Of a stretch of DNA of 12,660 nt, positions 7,666 to 12,660 are shown piece by piece. The notes under the pieces are model-generated. The model saw only the letters and a list, made by a program, of their open reading frames with translations. It ran no database searches and was not told the origin of the DNA. Made by a program: the position numbers and the translations under genes. Every line of letters begins with the position of its first letter. The first letter of the stretch is position 1. Source of the DNA: Oscillospiraceae bacterium (GTDB taxonomy: Bacteria > Bacillota_A > Clostridia > Oscillospirales > Oscillospiraceae); the NCBI GenBank assembly GCA_017627975.1, contig JAGAFT010000174.1:1-12660 (forward strand). Reading direction: 5' to 3'.

Positions 7666-8064
7666 TTATGCTTGCTGCTGTTTCTTCGCTTCGACTTTTT
7701 GCATAAAACGCTCCTGTGACACAATGAAGCGTGTATGCGTTCCCTGTCCGATGATCTCATCGCCCGAACGGGCCAGAACACGAAAACTCAGTCTCCGCCG
7801 GTCCACCTCGACCAGTTCGGCCTCCGCCGTTACCGGGAACCCGAGCGGCAGCGCCGCATCATGGGTGACATGGATCTCCGTTCCCACGCTGCTCTCCCCT
7901 TCGGCCAAATACGGCATAACGGCATCCATCGCCGCCTTCTCCATCAAGCCGATCATGGACGGCGTGGAAAACACTTCCAGAGCACCGCTTCCCACCGCAG
8001 CGGCAGTATTCTCGTGGACAACAACGGTTTCCGCGCTGCCCTTCAGTCCGGGCTCAAGACTCAT
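7666..8064 (-). CDS. FlK-like hotdog-fold thioesterase
   Basis: This 132-residue single-domain protein belongs to the hotdog family that includes fluoroacetyl-CoA thioesterase FlK and many uncharacterised acyl-CoA thioesterases. The three FlK catalytic positions (Thr42, Glu50, His76) correspond, with a constant offset of eight, to Thr34 in FSTPSM, Glu42 in LMEKAA and His68 in VTHDAA. The SVGTEIHVTH stretch (59-68) and the GFPVTAEAELVEVDRR strand are also typical. The start codon overlaps the aminotransferase stop (ATGA), with good evidence for translational coupling. Hydrolysis of a short-chain or amino-acid-derived acyl-CoA is inferred. The true substrate is unknown, and fluoroacetate resistance should not be assumed. 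Confidence 0.85.
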   Translation of the reverse strand: MSLEPGLKGSAETVVVHENTAAAVGSGALEVFSTPSMIGLMEKAAMDAVMPYLAEGESSVGTEIHVTHDAALPLGFPVTAEAELVEVDRRRLSFRVLARSGDEIIGQGTHTRFIVSQERFMQKVEAKKQQQA

Positions 8065-9248
8065 CCTTTCATCGCTCCCTTGATCACATCTGCCAGACGG
8101 TGCACGCCTTCGACCAGGCGTTCGTCCGTCGCGTTGGAATAGTTGAGGCGCATGCAGTTCTTCACCGCGCCGGAGGGATAGAAGCCGTCACCGGGAACAA
8201 ACGCGACCTTTTTCTCCAGGGCAATCGGCGCGATGTCACGGGTATTGATATAATTTGGCAGCTCACACCAGGTGAACAGGCCGCCGTCCGGATCGGTGAA
8301 TTTGCACTCCTCCGGGAAGGTCTCGCGCATGGTGTTGATCATCAGCTCGCAGCGGTGCTTGTAGACCGGAAGGATCTTCGCCACATGCGCGTCGATGTCG
8401 AACATATCCAGATACTTTGAAATTGCCATGGCGTTGATGGTCGCCGTCTGCAGAACCGCGGCCTGGGCAATCAGGTTGACCTTGCCGATGATCTGCTCGC
8501 TGGCGGCAATCCATCCGATGCGCATGCCGGGTGAAAGGATCTTGGAGAAGGTGCCGAAGTACATGATCAGCTCCTTCGGATCCATGCTCTTGAGCGCGGG
8601 GAGATACTCACCCTTGAAGCGCAGGTCGCCGTAGGGGTTGTCCTCAATGGCGGGGATCTCATACTTGTTGATGATGTCCATGAACTGCTTCCTGCGCTCC
8701 AGCGGCCAGGTGCGTCCGCTCGGGTTCTGGAAGTCGGGGATGATATAAATGAACTTCACATTCTCCGTGGTGGCGAGAATGCGGTCCAGCTCTTCCATGA
8801 TCATGCCGTTTTCATCCGTCGGAACCTCGACAAACTTCGGCTGGTACTGGCGGAAGGCGTTGATCGCGCCGAGGTAGCTCGGACTTTCAAGCACGACAAC
8901 ATCGCCCGGATTCAGAAACAGCTTTCCGATGAAGTCCAGGCCCTGCTGGCTTCCGGCGGTCAGGATGATCTGGGCCGGGTCAATGGTGACATTATTCTTT
9001 TTCAGCATGCGCTCCGAGATCTGCTTTCTCAGCGGAGCCCAGCCGTCCGTGGCACCGTACTGCAGTGCGGTCGGGCCCGCCTCGTCCAGCACGGCGTCAT
9101 AGGCTTTTTTGATGTCTTCAACCGGGAAAAGCTCCGGTGCCGGCAGGCCGCCCGCGAAGGAAATGATCTCCGGCTTGGACGCAACTGCGAGAAGCTGACG
9201 AATGTCGGAGGCTTTAATACCGCCCATTCTTTCCGCAAAACTAACCAT
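8061..9248 (-). CDS. PLP-dependent class I/II aminotransferase (LysN / 2-aminoadipate transaminase-like)
   Basis: This fold-type I aminotransferase transfers an amino group between an amino acid and a 2-oxoacid. The sequence is of the broad aromatic/2-aminoadipate/branched-chain group related to the catalytic domain of MocR regulators, without a DNA-binding domain. With ATG 9248 as start the protein has 395 residues. The PLP lysine is Lys236 in GTFSKILSPGMRIGW. Other cofactor and substrate contacts visible are Asn175 (DFQNPSG), Asp203 and Tyr206 (EDNPYG), Arg243, and a late Arg in CMRLNYS. An in-frame codon at 9302 would add 18 residues, but GGAGG stands seven bases before ATG 9248 and the family N-terminus begins there. 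It is the first gene of an operon with the thioesterase. Confidence 0.92.
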   Translation of the reverse strand: MVSFAERMGGIKASDIRQLLAVASKPEIISFAGGLPAPELFPVEDIKKAYDAVLDEAGPTALQYGATDGWAPLRKQISERMLKKNNVTIDPAQIILTAGSQQGLDFIGKLFLNPGDVVVLESPSYLGAINAFRQYQPKFVEVPTDENGMIMEELDRILATTENVKFIYIIPDFQNPSGRTWPLERRKQFMDIINKYEIPAIEDNPYGDLRFKGEYLPALKSMDPKELIMYFGTFSKILSPGMRIGWIAASEQIIGKVNLIAQAAVLQTATINAMAISKYLDMFDIDAHVAKILPVYKHRCELMINTMRETFPEECKFTDPDGGLFTWCELPNYINTRDIAPIALEKKVAFVPGDGFYPSGAVKNCMRLNYSNATDERLVEGVHRLADVIKGAMKG

Positions 9249-9283
9249 TTGAACAACCTCCTGTAATCTTATTTTCGTGATAC

Positions 9284-9301
9284 TGTGGGTACTCTCCCAC
9301 A
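9284..9301. promoter_or_regulatory. Inverted repeat at the start of the aminotransferase leader
   Basis: TGTGGG and CCCACA are separated by six bases. The site lies just downstream of the predicted transcription start, about +8 to +25, where a repressor or a 5' RNA hairpin could act. No regulator is encoded nearby. Confidence 0.45.
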
Positions 9302-9315
9302 ATATTCCTGTTTAT

Positions 9316-9344
9316 ACTATAGCACAATTCCCGATCCATGTAAA
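9316..9344 (-). promoter_or_regulatory. Sigma-A-type promoter of the aminotransferase-thioesterase operon
   Basis: On the minus strand TTTACA (9339-9344) and TATAGT (9316-9321) have a 17-base spacer. Transcription would start near 9309 and give a leader of about 60 bases. Confidence 0.8.
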
Positions 9345-9348
9345 GCAC

Positions 9349-9375
9349 AATGCACAGCGAGAGTCGCTGTGCATT
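9349..9375. terminator. Perfect 12-bp hairpin between the accessory region and the aminotransferase promoter
   Basis: AATGCACAGCGA pairs with TCGCTGTGCATT around a GAG loop. It lies just upstream of the aminotransferase -35 box and could insulate that promoter from leftward transcription out of the immA-DUF4411 module. U-rich flanks are weak (TTTCTGTTTA on the plus strand only). Confidence 0.55.
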
Positions 9376-9423
9376 CTGTGTTTCTGTTTATTCTGCCGGT
9401 GGGCGTTCTTCTTGTATTCGCCG

Positions 9424-9447
9424 TAACTGGGGTAATAACTGGGGTAA
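9424..9447. repeat. Two perfect tandem copies of a 12-bp unit
   Basis: TAACTGGGGTAA occurs twice without a gap. The surrounding 9376-9465 stretch holds no gene I can support. The unit could be a binding site or a short residue of an excised element. Confidence 0.6.
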
Positions 9448-9465
9448 TTCGGCGGAAACATTCTG

Positions 9466-9555
9466 TCATTTTTTCAGCAGTTCCAGAATCTCCTCGACGG
9501 TCTTGCCGCTGGCCGCGATGGCGGCGTCAATCTTTTCCTTATCCTCTTTGGCTTT
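9466..9555 (-). pseudogene. 5'-truncated second copy of the coiled-coil gene (3' end only)
   Basis: These 90 bases match 11277-11366 at 86 positions (mismatches at 9529 and 9538-9540). They encode the last 29 residues plus stop of the coiled-coil protein, from KAKED to ELLKK. The mismatches cause one Arg-to-Lys change and one silent Ile change. Homology ends exactly at the shared TGA stop on the left. On the right it ends three bases before the DUF4411 stop codon. There is no start codon. The fragment is in the same frame as DUF4411, separated only by the TGA and one Cys codon. Confidence 0.88.
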
Positions 9556-9558
9556 ACA

Positions 9559-10074
9559 TCACAGTCTGATGTTCATTTTCCTCATGAAATAGAACAAGTT
9601 CTCACACTGTATATCAAAATGCTCTGCGACATCAGGGATCTTGGCGTTTCTGCTCGGATGCCCCGGTGTAATTGGCCCCGAACTTTTTTCATCAGTAATA
9701 ATCACTGCATTCGTTTCAATTGCTGCCGCAATCAGCCAAGGGTCTGCTACCTGCATATTGGCCCATGAGCGCAAAGCCGCCTCTTGATAACGGCCCGACT
9801 CCTGCAAATAGTTCAATACTTCGCTATATCTTTGAATGATTTCCTACGTTTTCACTGATGTAACACGCAGGTCATTGATCGATTTCAGCCAATCCGAAAG
9901 ATCATCTTCCAATCTTGTAAGCTCCGAAACCACAACATCCAGAAGAATAACTTCCTCGCATTTCAGTGCCTTTTCCATCTGATTCCAAAAGCTTCCGGCA
10001 AGGTCAAAGGGGTAATACTGTCTAAAGGGCGTAATAAGCGCACTCGAATCCACAATATACTTATCCAACTTCAT
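9559..10074 (-). pseudogene. DUF4411 (PIN-like) gene interrupted by an in-frame amber codon
   Basis: DUF4411 proteins are PIN-like, presumed nucleases often encoded beside ImmA/IrrE-type HTH-peptidase genes in toxin-antitoxin-like pairs. The frame from ATG 10074 to TGA 9559-9561 has 172 codons, a usual family length. TAG stands at codon 77 (9844-9846). Both sides are conserved: KYIVDSSALITPF (Asp9) and VVVSELTRL (Glu51) before it, QVADPWLIAAA (Asp111) and IITDEK (Asp128) after it. These acidic residues are the likely PIN metal ligands, split by the stop into two incomplete halves. A single C-to-T change of CAG would explain it. ATG 10074 overlaps immA by 14 bases; GGAGGG lies only one base upstream, so coupling to immA translation is likely. 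A TTG at 10104 is a less likely start. Confidence 0.85.
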
Positions 10075-11230
10075 ACCCTCCGACAGCTTCAGCCAGTGCA
10101 GCAAATGTTTTTCCTGTCGTATTTGTCATCAGATAGGCATCTCGATATTGCGTTTTTCCGTTTTCTGCACTGCTGCTCAAAGCTTTGACGAAATTAGGAT
10201 CCCATCTGCTTCTCAGTGTGCTGTAGAAATCTCCTCCGCTCCGCTGCGCGCCAGATTTCTGAGTCTCCCGAAAACGCTTTTCAAATAGGCGCACCAAACC
10301 TGCATATTCTTCTTTGGATAGTATATTACAGTCCAATCCTCTTCGCAGAAGCACAAAGCTGCTGCACACGAAGTATTTGTGGAGCTCTGCGATTCTTTCC
10401 TCTGTTGTTCCGGAAAGCTCGTTCCACCTTGCCATGAACAGCTGGCTCGGGACCAGGATTTCTGCCGCCACAGCATTACAAAATTGTTCTTCTTTGCCCT
10501 CGGGCATACTCGTCCCAAATTCATCATTATAAAAGGAGTTTTTTCCACGCCAGACATGTACGAGTTCATGGAGCAAAGAGAAGAGTCTGCCATTGCTGCT
10601 GTCAGCAGAATTGATAAAGATCAGCGGCGCATAGGGATCGATCAATGTGAAGGCCCTGAACTCATTCGTACTGAGTTTGCGATGCGTGTTGTTCCCAACT
10701 ACGCCATTCATCATAACCAGGATACCCAAGTCTGTAATTCTTGCCCTTAAGGTCTTAAATGCAGCATCTGCATTGCGATAAATGCGAAACCAGTCTTCAC
10801 CAAGATCTAAGGCAGAACGAATATCATCTACGACAGTATCTGTATCTCGCCTCTTTCCCGCACGACCGACAAACGGATTGGGGCCCATTCCTCTGTCCTG
10901 GTTATATTCCACCATCCACTCCTGCGCAGTGGTCATTGTATCAATTGTATCAAGCAGTTCTCTACTTGGTTTCACCACTGCCAGACTGTCAATTGTCCGA
11001 TAATCGACAATATCGCACTTTTCCACAGGTGGCTTTTTCAGGAAAAAGTATCCAAAAGGAACATGTGTTTTTCTGCCCAGGTTTTCCAGCTGATTAAATG
11101 TTGGCTGCTGTTCTCCGGCTATCCAGCTATTAATCTGTTCAATCAGTTCAGAGTCTTTATGCTGTTCTTGTGCTAAGCGCAGAACCCATTGTAGAATTGC
11201 CGGCTCCACAGTGATTCTGATCACGGACAT
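10061..11230 (-). CDS. HTH/ImmA-IrrE family metallo-endopeptidase
   Basis: This is a 389-residue fusion of an XRE-like helix-turn-helix region and an ImmA/IrrE zinc peptidase (COG2856 type). The N-terminal segment includes the typical INSWIAGEQQPTFNQLE (about 33-49) and VPFGYFFLKKPPVE (about 57-70). The zinc motif HELVH is at 221-225, followed by the EEQFCNAVAAEILVP helix that supplies the third ligand. Relatives cleave repressors (ImmA) or act with an adjacent toxin; which applies here is unknown. The ATG at 11230 has AGGAGGTG six bases upstream. The gene lies 46 bases after the coiled-coil gene on the same strand, and its 3' end overlaps the DUF4411 start, so it is likely the regulator or antitoxin side of that pair. 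Base composition is more AT-rich than the core genes. Confidence 0.92.
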   Translation of the reverse strand: MSVIRITVEPAILQWVLRLAQEQHKDSELIEQINSWIAGEQQPTFNQLENLGRKTHVPFGYFFLKKPPVEKCDIVDYRTIDSLAVVKPSRELLDTIDTMTTAQEWMVEYNQDRGMGPNPFVGRAGKRRDTDTVVDDIRSALDLGEDWFRIYRNADAAFKTLRARITDLGILVMMNGVVGNNTHRKLSTNEFRAFTLIDPYAPLIFINSADSSNGRLFSLLHELVHVWRGKNSFYNDEFGTSMPEGKEEQFCNAVAAEILVPSQLFMARWNELSGTTEERIAELHKYFVCSSFVLLRRGLDCNILSKEEYAGLVRLFEKRFRETQKSGAQRSGGDFYSTLRSRWDPNFVKALSSSAENGKTQYRDAYLMTNTTGKTFAALAEAVGGYEVG

Positions 11231-11276
11231 CAAAACACCTCCTTTTTCAGTCAGTATTCCATTTCAATATACAGGC

Positions 11277-11366
11277 TCATTTTTTCAGCAGTTCCAGAAT
11301 CTCCTCGACGGTCTTGCCGCTGGCCGCGATGGCGGCGTCGATCTTTTCGCGATCCTCTTTGGCTTT
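11277..11366. repeat. 90-bp direct repeat, intact-gene copy
   Basis: This is the partner of 9466-9555 in the same orientation, offset by 1,811 bases, with 86 of 90 bases identical. It forms the 3' end of the full-length coiled-coil gene. The two copies bracket immA and DUF4411, as attachment-site halves would around an element integrated into a gene's 3' end. Confidence 0.88.
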
Positions 11367-11543
11367 CTTCTCCGCGGCGATCCGGGCTTCTTCCTCTTTC
11401 GCCTTCACCAGCGCCTTGAGCTCCTTCTTCTTTTCCTTCAGCGCTGCATTCAGTTCTTCGATCTCCTGCTCGACCGCGGTGATCCGCTCATCAACGGGAA
11501 CAGCAACGATGACTTTATTCTTCGATCCTTTGGGACGCGGCAT
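11277..11543 (-). CDS. Small AT-hook-like coiled-coil protein
   Basis: The protein has 88 residues from ATG 11543, which is preceded by GGAGGG about seven bases upstream. An in-frame upstream codon at 11585 would add 14 residues but has no such site. The N-terminus (MPRPKGSKNK) resembles an extended AT-hook, whose core GRP is PRP here. A highly charged heptad-like helix (about 20-65, rich in Glu, Lys, Ala) follows, then a conserved tail (AASGKTVEEILELLKK). This suggests a small oligomeric DNA-binding or nucleoid-type protein, which is inference only. Base composition matches the GC-rich core, unlike its neighbours. It may lie in the same transcript as immA. A 3' fragment of a paralogue lies at 9466-9555. 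Confidence 0.82.
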   Translation of the reverse strand: MPRPKGSKNKVIVAVPVDERITAVEQEIEELNAALKEKKKELKALVKAKEEEARIAAEKKAKEDREKIDAAIAASGKTVEEILELLKK

Positions 11544-11760
11544 ATGATAACCCTCCTGCAAATAAAAATGATAGTATCCGATCACAGTTTTATTTTACCA
11601 GATAAGCCCCGGAGCCGCAAGAGACATTTATCATCTTGTAAACGTGAAACTCCTCGTTTTCATTGTTCATCCGAAAACAAGCGGAACTCCCGGTAGATCT
11701 TTCGACGCTTCCGGGCACCGGAGATCATGCTGTTTTGTCGGCATCTGGATGTTCAGCATG

Positions 11761-11794
11761 TTGATTTTATGCGCATATTATGCTATGATATAAT
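11761..11794 (+). promoter_or_regulatory. Promoter of the dinJ-yafQ operon
   Basis: TTGATT (11761-11766), 17 bases, then TATGAT (11784-11789) form one candidate. An extended -10 (TGATATAAT, 11786-11794) overlaps it. Both start transcription shortly before the ribosome binding site GGGAGGTG at 11807-11814. The stretch from 11544 to 11760 shows no supportable gene. Confidence 0.7.
11773..11783. promoter_or_regulatory. Candidate DinJ operator
   Basis: GCATA-T-TATGC is a perfect inverted repeat in the spacer between the -35 and -10 boxes. The overlapping palindrome ATGCGCAT lies at 11769-11776. Type II antitoxins of this class repress their own operons through such palindromes, so autoregulation fits. 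Confidence 0.55.
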
Positions 11795-11819
11795 CAAATC
11801 AAAGCTGGGAGGTGTTCCT

Positions 11820-12104
11820 ATGGCTACCAAAGTCAGTACAAATATCAGTCTTGATCCGATTCTCAAGAGAGACGCAGCCGACCTCTTTTCGGATCTGGGA
11901 ATGGATCTTTCTACCGCAATCTCTGTTTTCCTCAGGCAGGCGGTACTGGTTCAGGGTTTTCCCTTTTTGATTACAAGATGGCATCCTAATGAAGAGACCA
12001 TCGCCGCCATGAACGAGTATTATGAGATGAAAGAACATCCAGAGAACTATAAATCATATAAGAGTTTTAAAGAGCTGCGGGACGAGGTACTCTCAGATGC
12101 TTGA
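11820..12104 (+). CDS. dinJ: RelB/DinJ-family antitoxin
   Basis: This 94-residue antitoxin has an N-terminal ribbon-helix-helix: a strand TKVSTNISL, then helices DPILKRDAADLFSDLGM and DLSTAISVFLRQAV. The strand contacts DNA as a dimer. The C-terminal half (about 55-94) would wrap and inhibit the toxin. The pattern V..NISLD..LK..A...F..LGMDLSTAI..FLRQ is typical of DinJ. ATG 11820 is chosen over in-frame upstream codons because GGGAGGTG lies five bases before it. The promoter and palindromes immediately upstream suggest autorepression. Its last eight bases overlap yafQ. Confidence 0.94.
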   Translation: MATKVSTNISLDPILKRDAADLFSDLGMDLSTAISVFLRQAVLVQGFPFLITRWHPNEETIAAMNEYYEMKEHPENYKSYKSFKELRDEVLSDA

Positions 12105-12369
12105 AATTCGAGCTTCCAACAGGTTCAAAAGAGATCTGAAGCTTCTGTCAAAGCGCGGCCTTAATCTTGATCTATTGGAAGCTGTCGTCCAGAAAATCGC
12201 CTGTCAGATACAACTGGAACCAAAATATCAGGACCACCCGCTGACAGGAGACTACGATGGATTCAGGGAATGTCACATTCTGCCTGACTGGCTGCTCATT
12301 TACCGAATCGATGACGATGGCGTTTATCTGTTTCTGTCCCGCAGCGGAAGTCATTCCGATTTGTTTTGA
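12097..12369 (+). CDS. yafQ: YafQ-family mRNA interferase toxin
   Basis: This 90-residue RelE-superfamily toxin cleaves mRNA on translating ribosomes when freed from its antitoxin. The residues that matter in E. coli YafQ (His50, His63, Asp67, His87, Phe91) correspond to His47 (DHPL), His60 and Asp64 (CHILPDW), His86 (SGSH) and Phe90 (the last residue). The site is therefore complete and the toxin is probably active. The ATG overlaps the dinJ stop (ATGCTTGA) with GAGG upstream, the usual antitoxin-first, coupled arrangement. About ten bases beyond its stop begins the tail of a truncated Rpn gene, so the operon seems to have displaced that gene's 5' part. Confidence 0.95.
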   Translation: MLEIRASNRFKRDLKLLSKRGLNLDLLEAVVQKIACQIQLEPKYQDHPLTGDYDGFRECHILPDWLLIYRIDDDGVYLFLSRSGSHSDLF

Positions 12370-12379
12370 GGTTCATATA

Positions 12380-12660
12380 GATTTCAGCATTCCGGTTACC
12401 GAGCACCTCGAAAGGATGGTGGCAAACATGTGCAACTACAGTACTTATATCTTAGAAAAGGGCATGCAACGGGGCATGCAGCAGGGTATACAGCAGGGCA
12501 TGCAGCAGGGTATACAGCAGGGCATGCAGCAGGGTATACAGCAGGGCATGCAGCAGGGCATGCAGGAGAAAGAATTCAACAATATCAAAACGCTGATGGA
12601 GACCATGAACTGGAATCCCCTCCAGGCCATGAACGCGCTGCGGATTCCGGAGGAAGAGCA
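12380..12660 (+). pseudogene. 5'-truncated Rpn-family (PD-(D/E)XK) nuclease/transposase tail, runs off the window
   Basis: The frame reads IPVTEHLERMVANMCNYSTY and ILEKG, nine GxQxx-type units, then KTLMETMNWNPLQAMNALRIPEEE. This is the usual C-terminus of the Rpn/transposase_31 group in Clostridia. The PD-(D/E)XK nuclease domain, normally more than 200 residues, is absent, and yafQ ends about ten bases upstream in another frame. ATG codons at 12416 and 12428 could start a short protein, with a weak GGTGG before the second. Because internal starts giving small C-terminal Rpn proteins that restrain the nuclease are known in E. coli, a separately made tail is conceivable. A plain remnant is the simpler reading. 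The 3' end lies outside the window. Confidence 0.75.
12461..12568 (+). repeat. Nine 12-bp tandem repeats with a 24-bp alternating pattern
   Basis: Nine in-frame units of GG(C/T)AT(G/A)CA(A/G)(C/G)(A/G)G type encode GMQR, GMQQ, GIQQ and GMQE. From 12473 to 12544 the unit pair GGCATGCAGCAG + GGTATACAGCAG repeats three times without error, which points to recent expansion of a 24-bp unit by slippage. Confidence 0.93.

Noticed and set aside
9285..9569. Plus-strand open frame of 94 codons with NWGNNWGN or TGVITGV readings
   Set aside because: It crosses the 12-bp tandem repeat and the antisense of the coiled-coil fragment and has no convincing start signal. A phage-integrase tail was considered but cannot be supported.
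9559..9816. Separate short gene starting at TTG 9816
   Set aside because: It is in the same frame as the upstream DUF4411 half and separated from it only by the amber codon, so it is the second half of one gene.
11586..11760. Possible remnant of the missing Rpn N-terminus or a small gene on the minus strand
   Set aside because: Translations of all plus-strand frames show no Rpn motifs. A 22-codon minus-strand frame lacks a ribosome binding site and similarity.
12461..12568. CRISPR-like array
   Set aside because: The units are 12 bp, contiguous, in frame and without spacers; it is a coding tandem repeat.

Overview
The window looks like chromosomal DNA of a moderately GC-rich Firmicute, probably a gut or rumen member of the class Clostridia. 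This rests on the gene types (SpoIIIE/FtsK, CbbX/SpoVK-type AAA ATPase, a cell-wall CHAP-type protein, DinJ-YafQ, a Rpn-family tail with GMQQ repeats), strong Shine-Dalgarno sites and consensus sigma-A promoters. No rRNA or tRNA gene was seen, so the taxonomy is an inference.

Positions 1-9350 form an ordinary, GC-rich core region. On the minus strand, reading leftwards, lie a PLP aminotransferase and a FlK-type thioesterase (overlapping ATGA, one operon), a secreted CHAP-like protein, a TerB-like/AAA ATPase, an UppP-like membrane protein and the FtsK/SpoIIIE DNA translocase. The only plus-strand core gene is rsmE, which diverges from the AAA gene through two back-to-back consensus promoters and converges on the CHAP-like gene through a shared terminator. 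Most gaps between transcription units hold a compact GC-rich palindrome. Two core proteins have unusual active sites. The CHAP-like protein has Asn and Arg where the catalytic Cys and His belong. The UppP-like protein has Tyr at the first position of the (E/Q)xxxE motif.

Positions 9350-12660 are an accessory region, visibly more AT-rich in the immA-DUF4411 and dinJ-yafQ modules. An ImmA/IrrE-type HTH-metallopeptidase gene overlaps a DUF4411 (PIN-like) gene that is cut by one in-frame amber codon. This pair sits between a full-length gene for a small AT-hook-like coiled-coil protein and a second, 90-bp copy of that gene's 3' end. The layout resembles integration into the 3' end of a gene with restoration of the reading frame. 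Further right is a complete dinJ-yafQ toxin-antitoxin operon with its own promoter and a candidate operator. About 10 bases after yafQ begins the 5'-truncated tail of a Rpn (PD-(D/E)XK) nuclease gene, which carries a 12/24-bp tandem repeat and runs off the window.

The most notable items are the 90-bp repeat bracketing the immA-DUF4411 module, the amber codon in DUF4411, the cysteine-free CHAP-like protein, and the alternating repeat in the Rpn tail. No wholly new multi-gene system can be demonstrated from the sequence alone.
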